This document shows positions 1 through 8,350 of a stretch of DNA of 64,000 nt, one piece after another. Under the pieces are notes generated by a model. It was not told the origin of the DNA, made no database searches, and was given only the letters and a program-made list of their open reading frames with translations. Position 1 is the stretch's first letter, and every line of letters begins with the position of its first letter. Source of the stretch: Gemmatimonadaceae bacterium (GTDB taxonomy: Bacteria > Gemmatimonadota > Gemmatimonadetes > Gemmatimonadales > Gemmatimonadaceae); NCBI GenBank assembly GCA_011525845.1, contig WYBP01000017.1:124001-188000 (forward strand), written 5' to 3'. The translations under genes were made by a program, and so were the position numbers.

Positions 1-1
1 A

Positions 2-52
2 GAGGTCGTCGAGGAAGCGGACTTCGAGATCGTCGACGACAAGAAGGCATAG
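2..52 (+). CDS. dnaK: DnaK chaperone, C-terminal end only (partial)
   Basis: The window opens inside a plus-strand frame whose last 16 codons read EVVEEADFEIVDDKKA and then TAG. An acidic tail of this form (..DADFEVVDD-K) is the hallmark end of bacterial Hsp70/DnaK, the ATP-dependent chaperone that works with DnaJ and GrpE in the cytoplasm. Nothing else of the protein is visible, so the call rests on the tail alone. The next gene is an HtrA protease, so this end of the window would be a protein-quality-control neighbourhood, which fits. Confidence 0.7.
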   Translation, partial: EVVEEADFEIVDDKKA

Positions 53-167
53 CTTCAGGAGTGACGGGAAACCTTCGGCCGCCCGGATGGTACTGAATTC
101 CGGGTGGCCGTCGGCTCCCGCCGACCGCCGCAGACGGATGCACCGACTCGAACCAGATTCGGAGACC

Positions 168-1718
168 ATGCGCTTCTCACTCAGCAGGACCAGGATCGTC
201 GTCTTCGCCGGGCTCGCCTTCGCGCTCGGCGTGCTCTTCGCCTCCTCGATGGACTGGACCAGCAGCGTCTTCGCGCAGCAGCAGACGGCGCCCAAGCCGC
301 GCACGGAGGAAGTGAAGACCCTGGCGGACGCGAGCAACGCGTTCGTCTCCATCTCCGAGCACATCACGCCGGCCGTCGTCTCCGTGCAGGCGGAGCGCGA
401 CGCGCGCGCGCGCACCACGCGCCCGCGCAGCCAGCAGCAGATCGTGCCCCCGGGCTTCGAGGAGTTCTTCCGGCAGTTCGAGGGGCCCCAGCAGCAGCCG
501 CGCACCCAGCAGTCGTCGGGCTCGGGCTTCATCGTCTCGCGCGACGGCTACATCCTCACGAACAACCACGTCGTCGAGGACGCGGACCGCGTGCAGGTCG
601 CGATGCAGGACCGCCGGGTCTACGACGCGAAGGTCGTCGGCCGCGACCCGACCACGGACGTCGCCGTCCTGAAGATCGAGGGGAAGAACTTCACCGCGGT
701 CTCCTTCGGCGATGACGAGAGCCTCCGCATCGGCGAATGGGTGCTCGCGATCGGCAACCCGCTCGGCCTCGACTTCACCGTCACGGCCGGCATCGTGAGC
801 GCCAAGGGGCGCGGCCTCCCGGGGCTCCAGCGCACCCAGTACGACATCTCCGACTTCATCCAGACCGACGCGGCCATCAATCCCGGCAATTCGGGGGGTC
901 CGCTCGTGAACGCCCGCGGCGAGGTCGTCGGCATCAACTCCGCCATCGCCTCGCAGACCGGCTTCTACTCGGGATACGGCTTCGCCATCCCCATCTCGCT
1001 CGCCAAGCAGGTGATGGACGACCTGATCCAGCACGGCGAGGTGCGCCGCGCGGTGATCGGCGTCGGCATCAACGAGGTGACGCCGGAGGACGCGGCGGTC
1101 GCGGGGCTCAAGCAGATCGCCGGCGTGAAGGTCGGCAGCTACTCCGGCGACGACTCCCCGGCGCTCAAGGCGGGGATCGAGCCGGGGGACATCATCACCA
1201 AGGCCGACGGCAAGGCCGTGGACCGGGTGAGCGCGCTGCAGCGCGTGATCCGCGCCAAGAAGCCGGGCGACACCGTCGAGATCGAGGCGATGCGCTACGG
1301 CACCAGGAAGACCTTCCGCGTGAAGCTCACCTCGGCCCCGAAGGAGGGCGCGGTGGTGGCGGCCGCCGGCGAGCAGCCGCTGGAGTCGGCCTCTCCGACC
1401 AACTCGCGGCTCGGCATCAGCGTGGAGCCGCTCACCGCGGAGATCATCCAGGCCGCGCGCGTGCCCGACCAGTACCGGGGACTCCGGGTCGCCGAGATCG
1501 AGCCGGGGAGCCCCGCCGAGGGGCGGCTCCTGGTGAATGACGTGATCGTGCAGATCCTCCCCGAGAAGAAGAAGATCTCGAGCCACGCGGACCTCACGCG
1601 CGCGCTCGAGGCCGTGAAGCGCGGCGACTACGTGAGCCTCCTCGTCTACCGGCCGGTGCGCGGTGGGGGTGGCACGACGGCGGTGGTGAACCTGAAGACC
1701 GCTGACGACGCCCGCTGA
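168..1718 (+). CDS. HtrA/DegP-type periplasmic serine protease with two PDZ domains
   Basis: This S1C-family protease degrades or refolds damaged envelope proteins. I chose the ATG at 168 (516 aa) because the protein then begins with a short basic segment and a hydrophobic anchor at about residues 8-26; the frame stays open back to 87, but that extension is poorly hydrophobic. The catalytic triad is visible as H134 (TNNHVVED), D164 (TTDVAVLK) and S242 (NPGNSGGPL). PDZ domains follow at about 287-380 and 407-508. A Q/R-rich linker lies between the anchor and the protease domain. DegP, DegQ and MucD cannot be told apart from sequence alone, so no symbol is given. The gene follows dnaK and ends at a strong terminator. 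Confidence 0.92.
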   Translation: MRFSLSRTRIVVFAGLAFALGVLFASSMDWTSSVFAQQQTAPKPRTEEVKTLADASNAFVSISEHITPAVVSVQAERDARARTTRPRSQQQIVPPGFEEFFRQFEGPQQQPRTQQSSGSGFIVSRDGYILTNNHVVEDADRVQVAMQDRRVYDAKVVGRDPTTDVAVLKIEGKNFTAVSFGDDESLRIGEWVLAIGNPLGLDFTVTAGIVSAKGRGLPGLQRTQYDISDFIQTDAAINPGNSGGPLVNARGEVVGINSAIASQTGFYSGYGFAIPISLAKQVMDDLIQHGEVRRAVIGVGINEVTPEDAAVAGLKQIAGVKVGSYSGDDSPALKAGIEPGDIITKADGKAVDRVSALQRVIRAKKPGDTVEIEAMRYGTRKTFRVKLTSAPKEGAVVAAAGEQPLESASPTNSRLGISVEPLTAEIIQAARVPDQYRGLRVAEIEPGSPAEGRLLVNDVIVQILPEKKKISSHADLTRALEAVKRGDYVSLLVYRPVRGGGGTTAVVNLKTADDAR

Positions 1719-1741
1719 GCGGGGTACTCCTGCCGGTACGC

Positions 1742-1769
1742 AACGGGGCCCTCTCGCGGGGGCCCCGTT
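1742..1769 (+). terminator. Rho-independent terminator after the HtrA gene
   Basis: Perfect 10-bp arms AACGGGGCCC (1742-1751) and GGGCCCCGTT (1760-1769) enclose an 8-base loop. They are followed by a T-rich run (TTTCGTATTATT). The hairpin lies 24 bases past the protease stop codon and isolates it from the tRNA gene. Confidence 0.85.
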
Positions 1770-1803
1770 TCGTATTATTCATGCTTGAAGGCCCGCAGGA
1801 CAC

Positions 1804-1885
1804 GCGAAAGTGGCGGAACTGGCAGACGCGCAGGACTTAGGATCCTGTGCCGCAAGGCGTGTGGGTTCGAGTCCCACCTTTCGCA
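1804..1885 (+). tRNA. tRNA-Leu (anticodon UAG)
   Basis: The 7-bp acceptor stem is GCGAAAG (1804-1810) paired with CTTTCGC (1878-1884), followed by discriminator A1885. The anticodon stem CAGGA/TCCTG (1831-1835/1843-1847) encloses the loop CTTAGGA, which places the anticodon TAG at 1838-1840. A long class II variable arm and a T-arm (GTGGG, TTCGAGT, CCCAC) complete the cloverleaf. The 3' CCA is not encoded, so it must be added after transcription. A UAG anticodon reads CUA and probably other CUN codons. Confidence 0.96.
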
Positions 1886-1896
1886 TCCGATCCCTC

Positions 1897-1917
1897 CCCT
1901 CGCGGGAACCGCGAGGG
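1897..1917 (+). terminator. Hairpin just after tRNA-Leu, probable terminator
   Basis: Perfect 9-bp arms CCCTCGCGG (1897-1905) and CCGCGAGGG (1909-1917) close a GAA loop 11 bases past the tRNA. Only a weak T content follows, so it may act in 3'-end formation or as a bidirectional stop facing the minus-strand gene that ends at 1950. Confidence 0.55.
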
Positions 1918-1949
1918 TCCTGCGCGGGACCGATGACACGTGCGGCCGG

Positions 1950-2729
1950 TCATCCGGCCCCGGCCCGCGGGCCGCGCCAGCCGAGCGCGATGGAGAGGAG
2001 GAGGCCCGCCGCCAACAGCGCGAAGGCGTCCCAGACTGGTGAGATCGATTCGCACGGGTGCGGCCGCTGCACGGGTTCCCAGAATGGGTGCACGATCGCC
2101 AGCGCGATGAGCGCCGCAACGGGAGTCCAGGGCACTGCGATCGCCCCGCCCCCAGGCCGTCGCGGACGTCGCAGGAGCAGCACGATCCCCGAGACCATCA
2201 GGAGCCCGAGGTAGGCGATCCCGGCCAACAGGTGGCCTCCGGCGATCGGGTACGGGTCGCACTGGGGCCCATCACGGATCCGGCTCGAATCGATGACGTG
2301 GACCGGATTCGGACCCACCGCGATCGCGCAGCGCATGCCGTCGCCGTCCTTCCCCGCCAGCGCAGTGTTGCCGAGGACCGCGCTGAAGCCCGCGGGTGTG
2401 CTGGCGAAGCCGAGCACGACGACTCCCGCGCCGGCGCTCGGCCACGCGGAGCGGAACGTGAGCTCCGGGAGATCGCCGTATCGCCCAGTGGAGTCGCGGA
2501 GCGCGGCCTGCGCCTCGGCGAGCACGAGGAGGTCCGAACGCATCACCGTCAGTCGCATGGTGAGTTCGGTGCTGCAGGCGCAGAGCGGGGCGGGGCGCGA
2601 CAGGAGCGTGCCGACGGCGACCAGGGCGCACGCGAGGAGCGCCGGGGTCCGGCGCACGTGCCCGCGGCCGCCTCCCGTGCCTCGTGGGCATTGCCAGAGC
2701 CGTCGCAGAAGGCCAGACCACATGGTCAC
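1950..2729 (-). CDS. Hypothetical pilin-like membrane protein
   Basis: This 259-aa protein has no recognised family. It has a basic N-terminus and a hydrophobic segment at about residues 30-47. Next comes a stretch (about 55-150) that resembles the globular half of type IV pilins and pseudopilins: a helix with LVLAEAQAALRDSTGRYGDL, then short beta-like segments and C/G motifs such as DGMRCAIAVG. The C-terminal third has two or three membrane segments (about 165-185, 200-220 and 230-250), which ordinary pilins lack. ATG codons at 2729 and 2723 are both possible starts. It stands alone, divergent from tig and convergent with tRNA-Leu. Function unknown; I am fairly sure only that it is coding. 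Confidence 0.6.
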   Translation of the reverse strand: MTMWSGLLRRLWQCPRGTGGGRGHVRRTPALLACALVAVGTLLSRPAPLCACSTELTMRLTVMRSDLLVLAEAQAALRDSTGRYGDLPELTFRSAWPSAGAGVVVLGFASTPAGFSAVLGNTALAGKDGDGMRCAIAVGPNPVHVIDSSRIRDGPQCDPYPIAGGHLLAGIAYLGLLMVSGIVLLLRRPRRPGGGAIAVPWTPVAALIALAIVHPFWEPVQRPHPCESISPVWDAFALLAAGLLLSIALGWRGPRAGAG

Positions 2730-2785
2730 GCTCCCGTCCGATGATCCGTTCTGACGGACCGTGCCTCGCCCGCAATGGGGCGCCC

Positions 2786-2814
2786 TTGGCCACGGCAGTG
2801 CGAAGGGCTAGTTT
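2786..2814 (+). promoter_or_regulatory. Candidate promoter of tig-clpP
   Basis: TTGGCC (2786-2791), a 17-base spacer and TAGTTT (2809-2814) form a sigma-70-like promoter in the divergent gap before the trigger factor gene. A CT-repeat and a second -10-like TATAGT (2830-2835) follow, so a second start site is possible. The prediction is from sequence only. Confidence 0.4.
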
Positions 2815-2902
2815 TCGATTCTCTCTCTCTATAGTTGTCCCCGCTGCCCGGTACCCGGCGGCGGGGTTATTGCCCTACATGACCTTTCGCACCACTCTCG
2901 CA

Positions 2903-4147
2903 ATGGACATCCAGATCACCGCGACCAAGAACGAGGGCGTCGAGCGTCGACTCCAGGTCGCCGTTCCCCCCGAGCGCGTGGCCGCCGCCCGCTCCAAGGC
3001 CGTGAGCCGCGTGGCCAAGCAGGTCCGCGTCCCCGGCTTCCGCCCGGGGAAGGCCCCCGTCGCGATGATTCGCAAGAAGTACGCCGAAGCGATCGACCAG
3101 GAGGCCGTGGAGGCGCTCCTGCGTGAGGCGTTCGAGACCGTGCTCGCCAAGGAGGACCTCAAGCTCGTCACGCAGCCCCACGCCCACGACGTGAAGTTCG
3201 GCGAGGACGATGGCCTGAGCTTCGAGCTCCACTGCGAGGTGCGCCCGGAGATCACCCTCGACCGGCTCGAGGGGTTCCGCGTGATGCGCCCCAAGGACAG
3301 CGTGAGCGACGAGCAGGTGCAGGAGCAGATGGACCAGCTCCGCGACCAGCGCGCCACCTGGGCCCCCGTCGAGGGGAAGCCGCAGGAGGGTGACCTCGTC
3401 ACCGTCATGCTCGCGACGGCCGGGGAGGACGGCGTGATCCCGGAGGGCCAGGAGTACCGCCTGGTGATGGGGGCCGGCCAGGCCATCGCCGCGATAGAGG
3501 AAGTGATCCTCACGCTCGACCAGGGGGGCTCCACCGAGGCGCCGGTGAAGTGGCCGGACGACTTCCCCGACGAGGCGCAGCGCGGGAAGACCAAGACGGT
3601 CCGCGCCTCCCTCAAGGAGGTGAAGCGGAAGTCCCTCCCGGCGCTCGACGACGCGTTCGCGCGCGAGATGGGGGATTTCGACTCCCTGGAGGCCTTCACC
3701 AAGGTCGTGCGCGAGGACCTCACCAGCTCCGCCGCGCGCGAGGCGGACTCGGCGGCGCGCACGCAGCTGCTCGACGAGATCGTCGGGGCCAACCCCTTCG
3801 AGATCCCGCCCAGCTGGGTGAAGCAGATGATCCACGCCTACGCCGAGGCGTACAAGATCCCCGAGGAGGAGATCGTCAAGTTCTCGGACGAGATCCGGGG
3901 GATGGCGGAGCGCCAGGTGCGCCGCGACCTGATCCTCGACACCATCGCCGAGCGGGAGAAGCTGGCCGCCTCGGAGGGGGACGTGGACGACAAGGTGGCC
4001 GAGCTCGCGGCGAAGCGCGGGATGGAACCGGGGGCGCTCTACGCGTCCTTGCAGAAGGCGGGACGGCTCCGCGAGCTTGAGCGGAGCATCACGGAGGAGC
4101 GGGTGTTCAGCTGGCTCCTCGCGAAGAGCACCATTGAGCAAGCGTAG
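2903..4147 (+). CDS. tig: Trigger factor, ribosome-bound chaperone/prolyl isomerase
   Basis: Trigger factor docks at the ribosome exit tunnel and shields nascent chains. I chose the ATG at 2903 (414 aa) because MDIQITATKNEG is the typical start; upstream in-frame codons to 2684 add unrelated sequence, and an ATG at 2879 is a second choice. The ribosome-docking signature GFRPGKAP is at residues 45-52. An FKBP-like domain lies at about 150-240 (GDLVTVML ... GQEYRLVMG) and an all-helical C-terminal domain follows. Length is normal for the family. It sits 27 bases upstream of clpP in the common bacterial order tig-clpP-clpX. Confidence 0.97.
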   Translation: MDIQITATKNEGVERRLQVAVPPERVAAARSKAVSRVAKQVRVPGFRPGKAPVAMIRKKYAEAIDQEAVEALLREAFETVLAKEDLKLVTQPHAHDVKFGEDDGLSFELHCEVRPEITLDRLEGFRVMRPKDSVSDEQVQEQMDQLRDQRATWAPVEGKPQEGDLVTVMLATAGEDGVIPEGQEYRLVMGAGQAIAAIEEVILTLDQGGSTEAPVKWPDDFPDEAQRGKTKTVRASLKEVKRKSLPALDDAFAREMGDFDSLEAFTKVVREDLTSSAAREADSAARTQLLDEIVGANPFEIPPSWVKQMIHAYAEAYKIPEEEIVKFSDEIRGMAERQVRRDLILDTIAEREKLAASEGDVDDKVAELAAKRGMEPGALYASLQKAGRLRELERSITEERVFSWLLAKSTIEQA

Positions 4148-4174
4148 TCCCAGGCCGAGACTCAGGAGAATCCC

Positions 4175-4819
4175 ATGCCCATGATCCCGAATCCCTACGT
4201 GATCGAGCGTTCCAGCCGCGGCGAGCGGAGCTACGACGTCTACTCTCGCCTGCTGATGGACCGCATCATCTTCCTCGGCACGCCGATCAACGACGACGTG
4301 GCGAACATGATCATCGCCCAGATGCTCTTCCTCGAGGCCGACAACCCGGGGCGGGACATCCACCTGTACATCAACTCGCCGGGGGGCAGCGTCTCGGCGG
4401 GGCTCGCGATCTACGACACGATGCAGTTCCTCAAGTCGCCGGTGAACACCATCTGCATGGGGCTGGCGGCGTCGATGGGCGCCTTCCTGCTCGCGGCGGG
4501 GCACCCCGGCAAGCGCTCGGCGCTCCCGCACGCGCGGGTGATGATCCACCAGCCCTCCGGCGGCACGCAGGGCACGGCGTCGGACATCGAGATCCAGGCG
4601 CGGGAGATCATCTACCTCCGCGCGAAGATGAACGAGCTGATGGCCAAGCACACGGGGCGGGCGCTCGAGCAGATCGAGCGCGACGTGGACCGTGACCGCT
4701 TCATGAGCGCGGAGGAGGCCAAGGCGTACGGCATCCTCGACATGGTGGTGAAGAACCGCGAGGAGGCCGAGGCGAACGCCGCCGCGGCCGCCGCGGGCAC
4801 GCTGACGTCGACCAAGTAG
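4175..4819 (+). CDS. clpP: ClpP, ATP-dependent Clp protease proteolytic subunit
   Basis: This is the 214-aa serine peptidase that forms the tetradecameric chamber used by ClpX. The triad is S100 (GLAASMGAF), H125 (VMIHQP) and D174 (VDRDRF), spaced exactly as in the E. coli enzyme. The GGSVSAG oxyanion region is also present. The C-terminus ends in an alanine-rich tail (NAAAAAAG) beyond the usual fold. It follows tig by 27 bases and is separated from clpX by a hairpin and a candidate promoter. Confidence 0.98.
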   Translation: MPMIPNPYVIERSSRGERSYDVYSRLLMDRIIFLGTPINDDVANMIIAQMLFLEADNPGRDIHLYINSPGGSVSAGLAIYDTMQFLKSPVNTICMGLAASMGAFLLAAGHPGKRSALPHARVMIHQPSGGTQGTASDIEIQAREIIYLRAKMNELMAKHTGRALEQIERDVDRDRFMSAEEAKAYGILDMVVKNREEAEANAAAAAAGTLTSTK

Positions 4820-4830
4820 GGGGCGGGCGC

Positions 4831-4862
4831 GCGGGGCTTGTGACGGATTTCACGAGCCCCGC
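4831..4862 (+). terminator. clpP-clpX intergenic hairpin
   Basis: The arms GCGGGGCT (4831-4838) and AGCCCCGC (4855-4862) enclose a second dyad GTGA/TCAC, giving an almost continuous stem with a CGGATT loop. It is followed by GTCGCGTTTCTT, a weak T tract. It may attenuate read-through into clpX. The inner part also reads TGTGA-N6-TCACG, the spacing of a CRP-type site, but that may be chance. Confidence 0.5.
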
Positions 4863-4872
4863 GTCGCGTTTC

Positions 4873-4901
4873 TTGACCACCCCCGCACCCGCTGTTACAC
4901 A
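4873..4901 (+). promoter_or_regulatory. Candidate clpX promoter
   Basis: TTGACC (4873-4878), 17 bases and TACACA (4896-4901) lie directly after the clpP hairpin and about 85 bases before the clpX start. The -35 is good; the -10 is weak. Confidence 0.4.
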
Positions 4902-4985
4902 TCTGAAGGTGGGGCGTCGTTCGGAAGCGTGCTTCCGGCCCGGCACCCCGGTCAGTCCCCTGCTCCCTCACCGGTACCGTTGCTG

Positions 4986-6226
<1,241 letters not shown>

Positions 6227-6230
<4 letters not shown>

Positions 6231-6898
6231 GCCGCGAGGCGGCGGCGCGCGGCGGCCCGCCCCCGGGCGAGCCCGCCACCCCCCCGGACCCCCTGGTGGT
6301 CCGGTCGCTCGAGTTCCTCGGGCCGATGGCCACCGCGGACGGGTGGCGCCCCACGCACGAGCTCCCCGAGATCGCCTTCGCCGGCCGGTCGAACGTGGGC
6401 AAGTCGTCCCTCCTCAACGCACTGGTGCGCCGGAAGGCGCTCGCCCGGGTGAGCAAGACCCCGGGGCGCACGCGCGAGATCAACTTCTTCAAGGTGAACG
6501 ACGCCTTCGTGCTCGCCGACCTCCCGGGGTACGGCTATGCGCGGATCTCCAAGGAGCGGCAGGCCGAGTGGCGCCCGCTGATCGAGGGGTTCCTGCGCCG
6601 CTCGCCGGCCCTGCGAGGGGTGGTGCAGCTCCTCGACGTGCGACGCGACCCCACTGAGGACGACCGGCTGATGCTCGACCTGCTGGCGGAGATCGGCGTG
6701 CCGACGATCGTCTGCGTGACCAAGACCGACAAGCTGACGAAGGCGGCAGCTGCCGCGCGCGTGCGCGAGATCGCGAGGGAGCTCGCGCTCGACGAGGACC
6801 AGATCCTCCCGTTCAGTGCGACGACCGGCGCCGGCCGCGACGACCTTGCCGGCTCGCTCATGGCCCTGCTGGCGCAACCCTCCTGGAGGGAGGAGTGA
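6227..6898 (+). CDS. engB: EngB/YsxC ribosome-assembly GTPase
   Basis: This small GTPase is needed for 50S ribosomal subunit maturation. The G motifs are all visible: G1 GRSNVGKS (53-60), G2 TPGRT, G3 DLPGYG (98-103), G4 TKTD (165-168) and G5 SATTG. The GTG at 6227 overlaps the clpX stop (GTGA). An AAGGAGG sequence lies almost against it, so translation may be coupled, or a later GTG near 6294 may be used. The first 25 residues are P/G/A-rich and probably disordered. The clp-engB order is common in bacteria. Confidence 0.93.
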
Positions 6899-6902
6899 CC
6901 GG

Positions 6903-7742
6903 ATGGTGAAGATCCCCCTGCAGCAGCTCCCCCCCGTGCCGTCGCGCCCGCTGGCGGACCGCTGGCTCGCGGAACTCGAGGCACGCCTCGCGGACCCGGC
7001 GGCCGACCGCGTCGCCATCTGCCGCGACACGCTGGTGGCGCTCGCCTTCCCGGAGTACGCCGGCCGGTTCGACGCGGCGCTGGCGGACGAGGCGGTCCCG
7101 CTCGCGACGCGGCTCGCCCTCTCGGCCTGCGACCCGCGCAACGTCACGCTCGAGCCCGAGGCGTACGGGGACTGCGACCAGGAGCGCTTCCAGCGCGTGA
7201 AGCCCCTGCTCTGGCTCTGGTACTCGTTCGACCGGCTCCCGATCGGCGGGCAGAACATCGACCTGGGCATCCGGCTCCGTCGGGTGCTGGCGCCGCACAT
7301 CTTCAAGCGCGTCGGGAAGAACTTCAAGTGCTTCCAGCACGTGGAGTTCTCGTTCGGCTACAACCTCGAGGTGGGGGACGACGTGGTGATCCACCGCCAC
7401 GTGCTGCTCGACGACCGGGGCGGGATCCGGCTCGGCAACAAGGTGAGCGTGAGCGACTACGCGAACATCTACTCCCACACCCACAGCATCGTGGAGCAGG
7501 TGGACGTGACGAACGCGACGACCGTGCTCCACGACGGCGTGCGGATCACCTACCACGCGACCGTGCTGGCCGGCGTGCACGTCGGCGAGCAGGGGATGGT
7601 GGGCGCGGTGGCCGTGGCGACCAAGGACGTGCGCCCGTACCACGTGAACGTGGGGATCCCGGCGAAGAGCGTGCGGGTGAAGCCGAACGCGCCGGCGGAC
7701 GCGGGGGACCGGCTCAGGACGAGCACGGAGCGGCAGAACTGA
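6903..7742 (+). CDS. Left-handed beta-helix acyltransferase (hexapeptide family)
   Basis: The 279-aa protein has an alpha-helical N-terminal 110 residues. A left-handed beta-helix of hexapeptide repeats follows at about 130-250 (for example [27 protein letters not shown]), with the catalytic-type histidine region YSHTHS. Proteins of this type, such as maltose O-acetyltransferase and WbbJ relatives, transfer acetyl groups to sugars. Substrate unknown. The ATG at 6903 lies 4 bases past engB and suits an operon. The gene ends inside the first copy of the intergenic repeat family. Confidence 0.75.
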   Translation: MVKIPLQQLPPVPSRPLADRWLAELEARLADPAADRVAICRDTLVALAFPEYAGRFDAALADEAVPLATRLALSACDPRNVTLEPEAYGDCDQERFQRVKPLLWLWYSFDRLPIGGQNIDLGIRLRRVLAPHIFKRVGKNFKCFQHVEFSFGYNLEVGDDVVIHRHVLLDDRGGIRLGNKVSVSDYANIYSHTHSIVEQVDVTNATTVLHDGVRITYHATVLAGVHVGEQGMVGAVAVATKDVRPYHVNVGIPAKSVRVKPNAPADAGDRLRTSTERQN

Positions 7743-7858
7743 ACTACGGATGTGACATGTGAGGTGGGAGGGGCGCGGCGGGTACTGCTGCCGCGCCGGT
7801 CCGTTCCGCGGGCGCGTTCCCCTCACATCTCCCCTCTCCCATCTCACATCTGCAGTTC
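7741..7858. repeat. Intergenic inverted-repeat element, copy 1
   Basis: The element lies between two convergent genes. The left arm starts GAACT and carries GATGTGA and GAGGTGGGAGGGG. The right arm (7812-7858) read on the other strand starts GAACTGCAGATGTGAG and carries GATGGGAGAGGGGAGATG. The centre is a hairpin with perfect 8-bp arms GGCGCGGC (7772-7779) and GCCGCGCC (7790-7797). Related copies are at about 30.62, 32.11 and 41.46 kb. The right arm supplies the last codons (LQM and stop) of the NUDIX gene, which suggests insertion at a gene end. Confidence 0.75.
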
Positions 7859-8350
7859 GAGCACATCCCACACGGCCGGCGTCCCGAGCAGCACCCGCGC
7901 GTCGTCCAGCGCTCGCCGCTCGTGCGGCCAGGTGAGCCGGCGCCGCGCCTGGCTCGGCGTGAGCCACGCGTGCTTCACGTGCTCGTCGCTGAGCGTGACC
8001 CGGGCGTCCGGTGCGACGATCGCCGCGAAGACGGCGGCCAGCTGCACGGTCCGCGCGGGGACCAGGTAGAACGGGTGCATCGTGATCGAGAGGAGCCGCT
8101 CGGGGGTGAGGCCCGTCTCCTCGCGGAGCTCGCGGAGCGCCGCCCGCTCGAGGGGCTCCCCCGGCTCCACCTTGCCATGCACCATCTCCCAGGTGCCCGG
8201 GCAGCGGACGCCGGCGGCGCGTTCGAGGGAGAGCACCTGCCAGCCACGCGCCACCCGGCGCCACGCGAGGACATCCACCACCCCGACCTCGACCGGCGTG
8301 CCGGGACGGAGTCCGCCGGCGCCCCCGGGCCCCGCGGGCCCCGCGCTCAC
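7844..8350 (-). CDS. NUDIX hydrolase
   Basis: NUDIX enzymes hydrolyse nucleoside diphosphates linked to another group. The full Nudix box is present at residues 59-81 (GKVEPGE ... RELREETGL) in a 168-aa protein. The fold resembles dATP or diadenosine pyrophosphohydrolases, but the substrate cannot be told. The start is GTG at 8350, which overlaps the stop of the upstream ATPase gene (GTGA), so the two are probably co-translated. The last three codons belong to the intergenic repeat. Confidence 0.85.
   Translation of the reverse strand: MSAGPAGPGGAGGLRPGTPVEVGVVDVLAWRRVARGWQVLSLERAAGVRCPGTWEMVHGKVEPGEPLERAALRELREETGLTPERLLSITMHPFYLVPARTVQLAAVFAAIVAPDARVTLSDEHVKHAWLTPSQARRRLTWPHERRALDDARVLLGTPAVWDVLELQM

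Noticed and set aside
2684-2902. N-terminal extension of trigger factor
   Set aside because: The in-frame sequence lacks trigger-factor similarity and covers the promoter region; the ATG at 2903 gives the family start.
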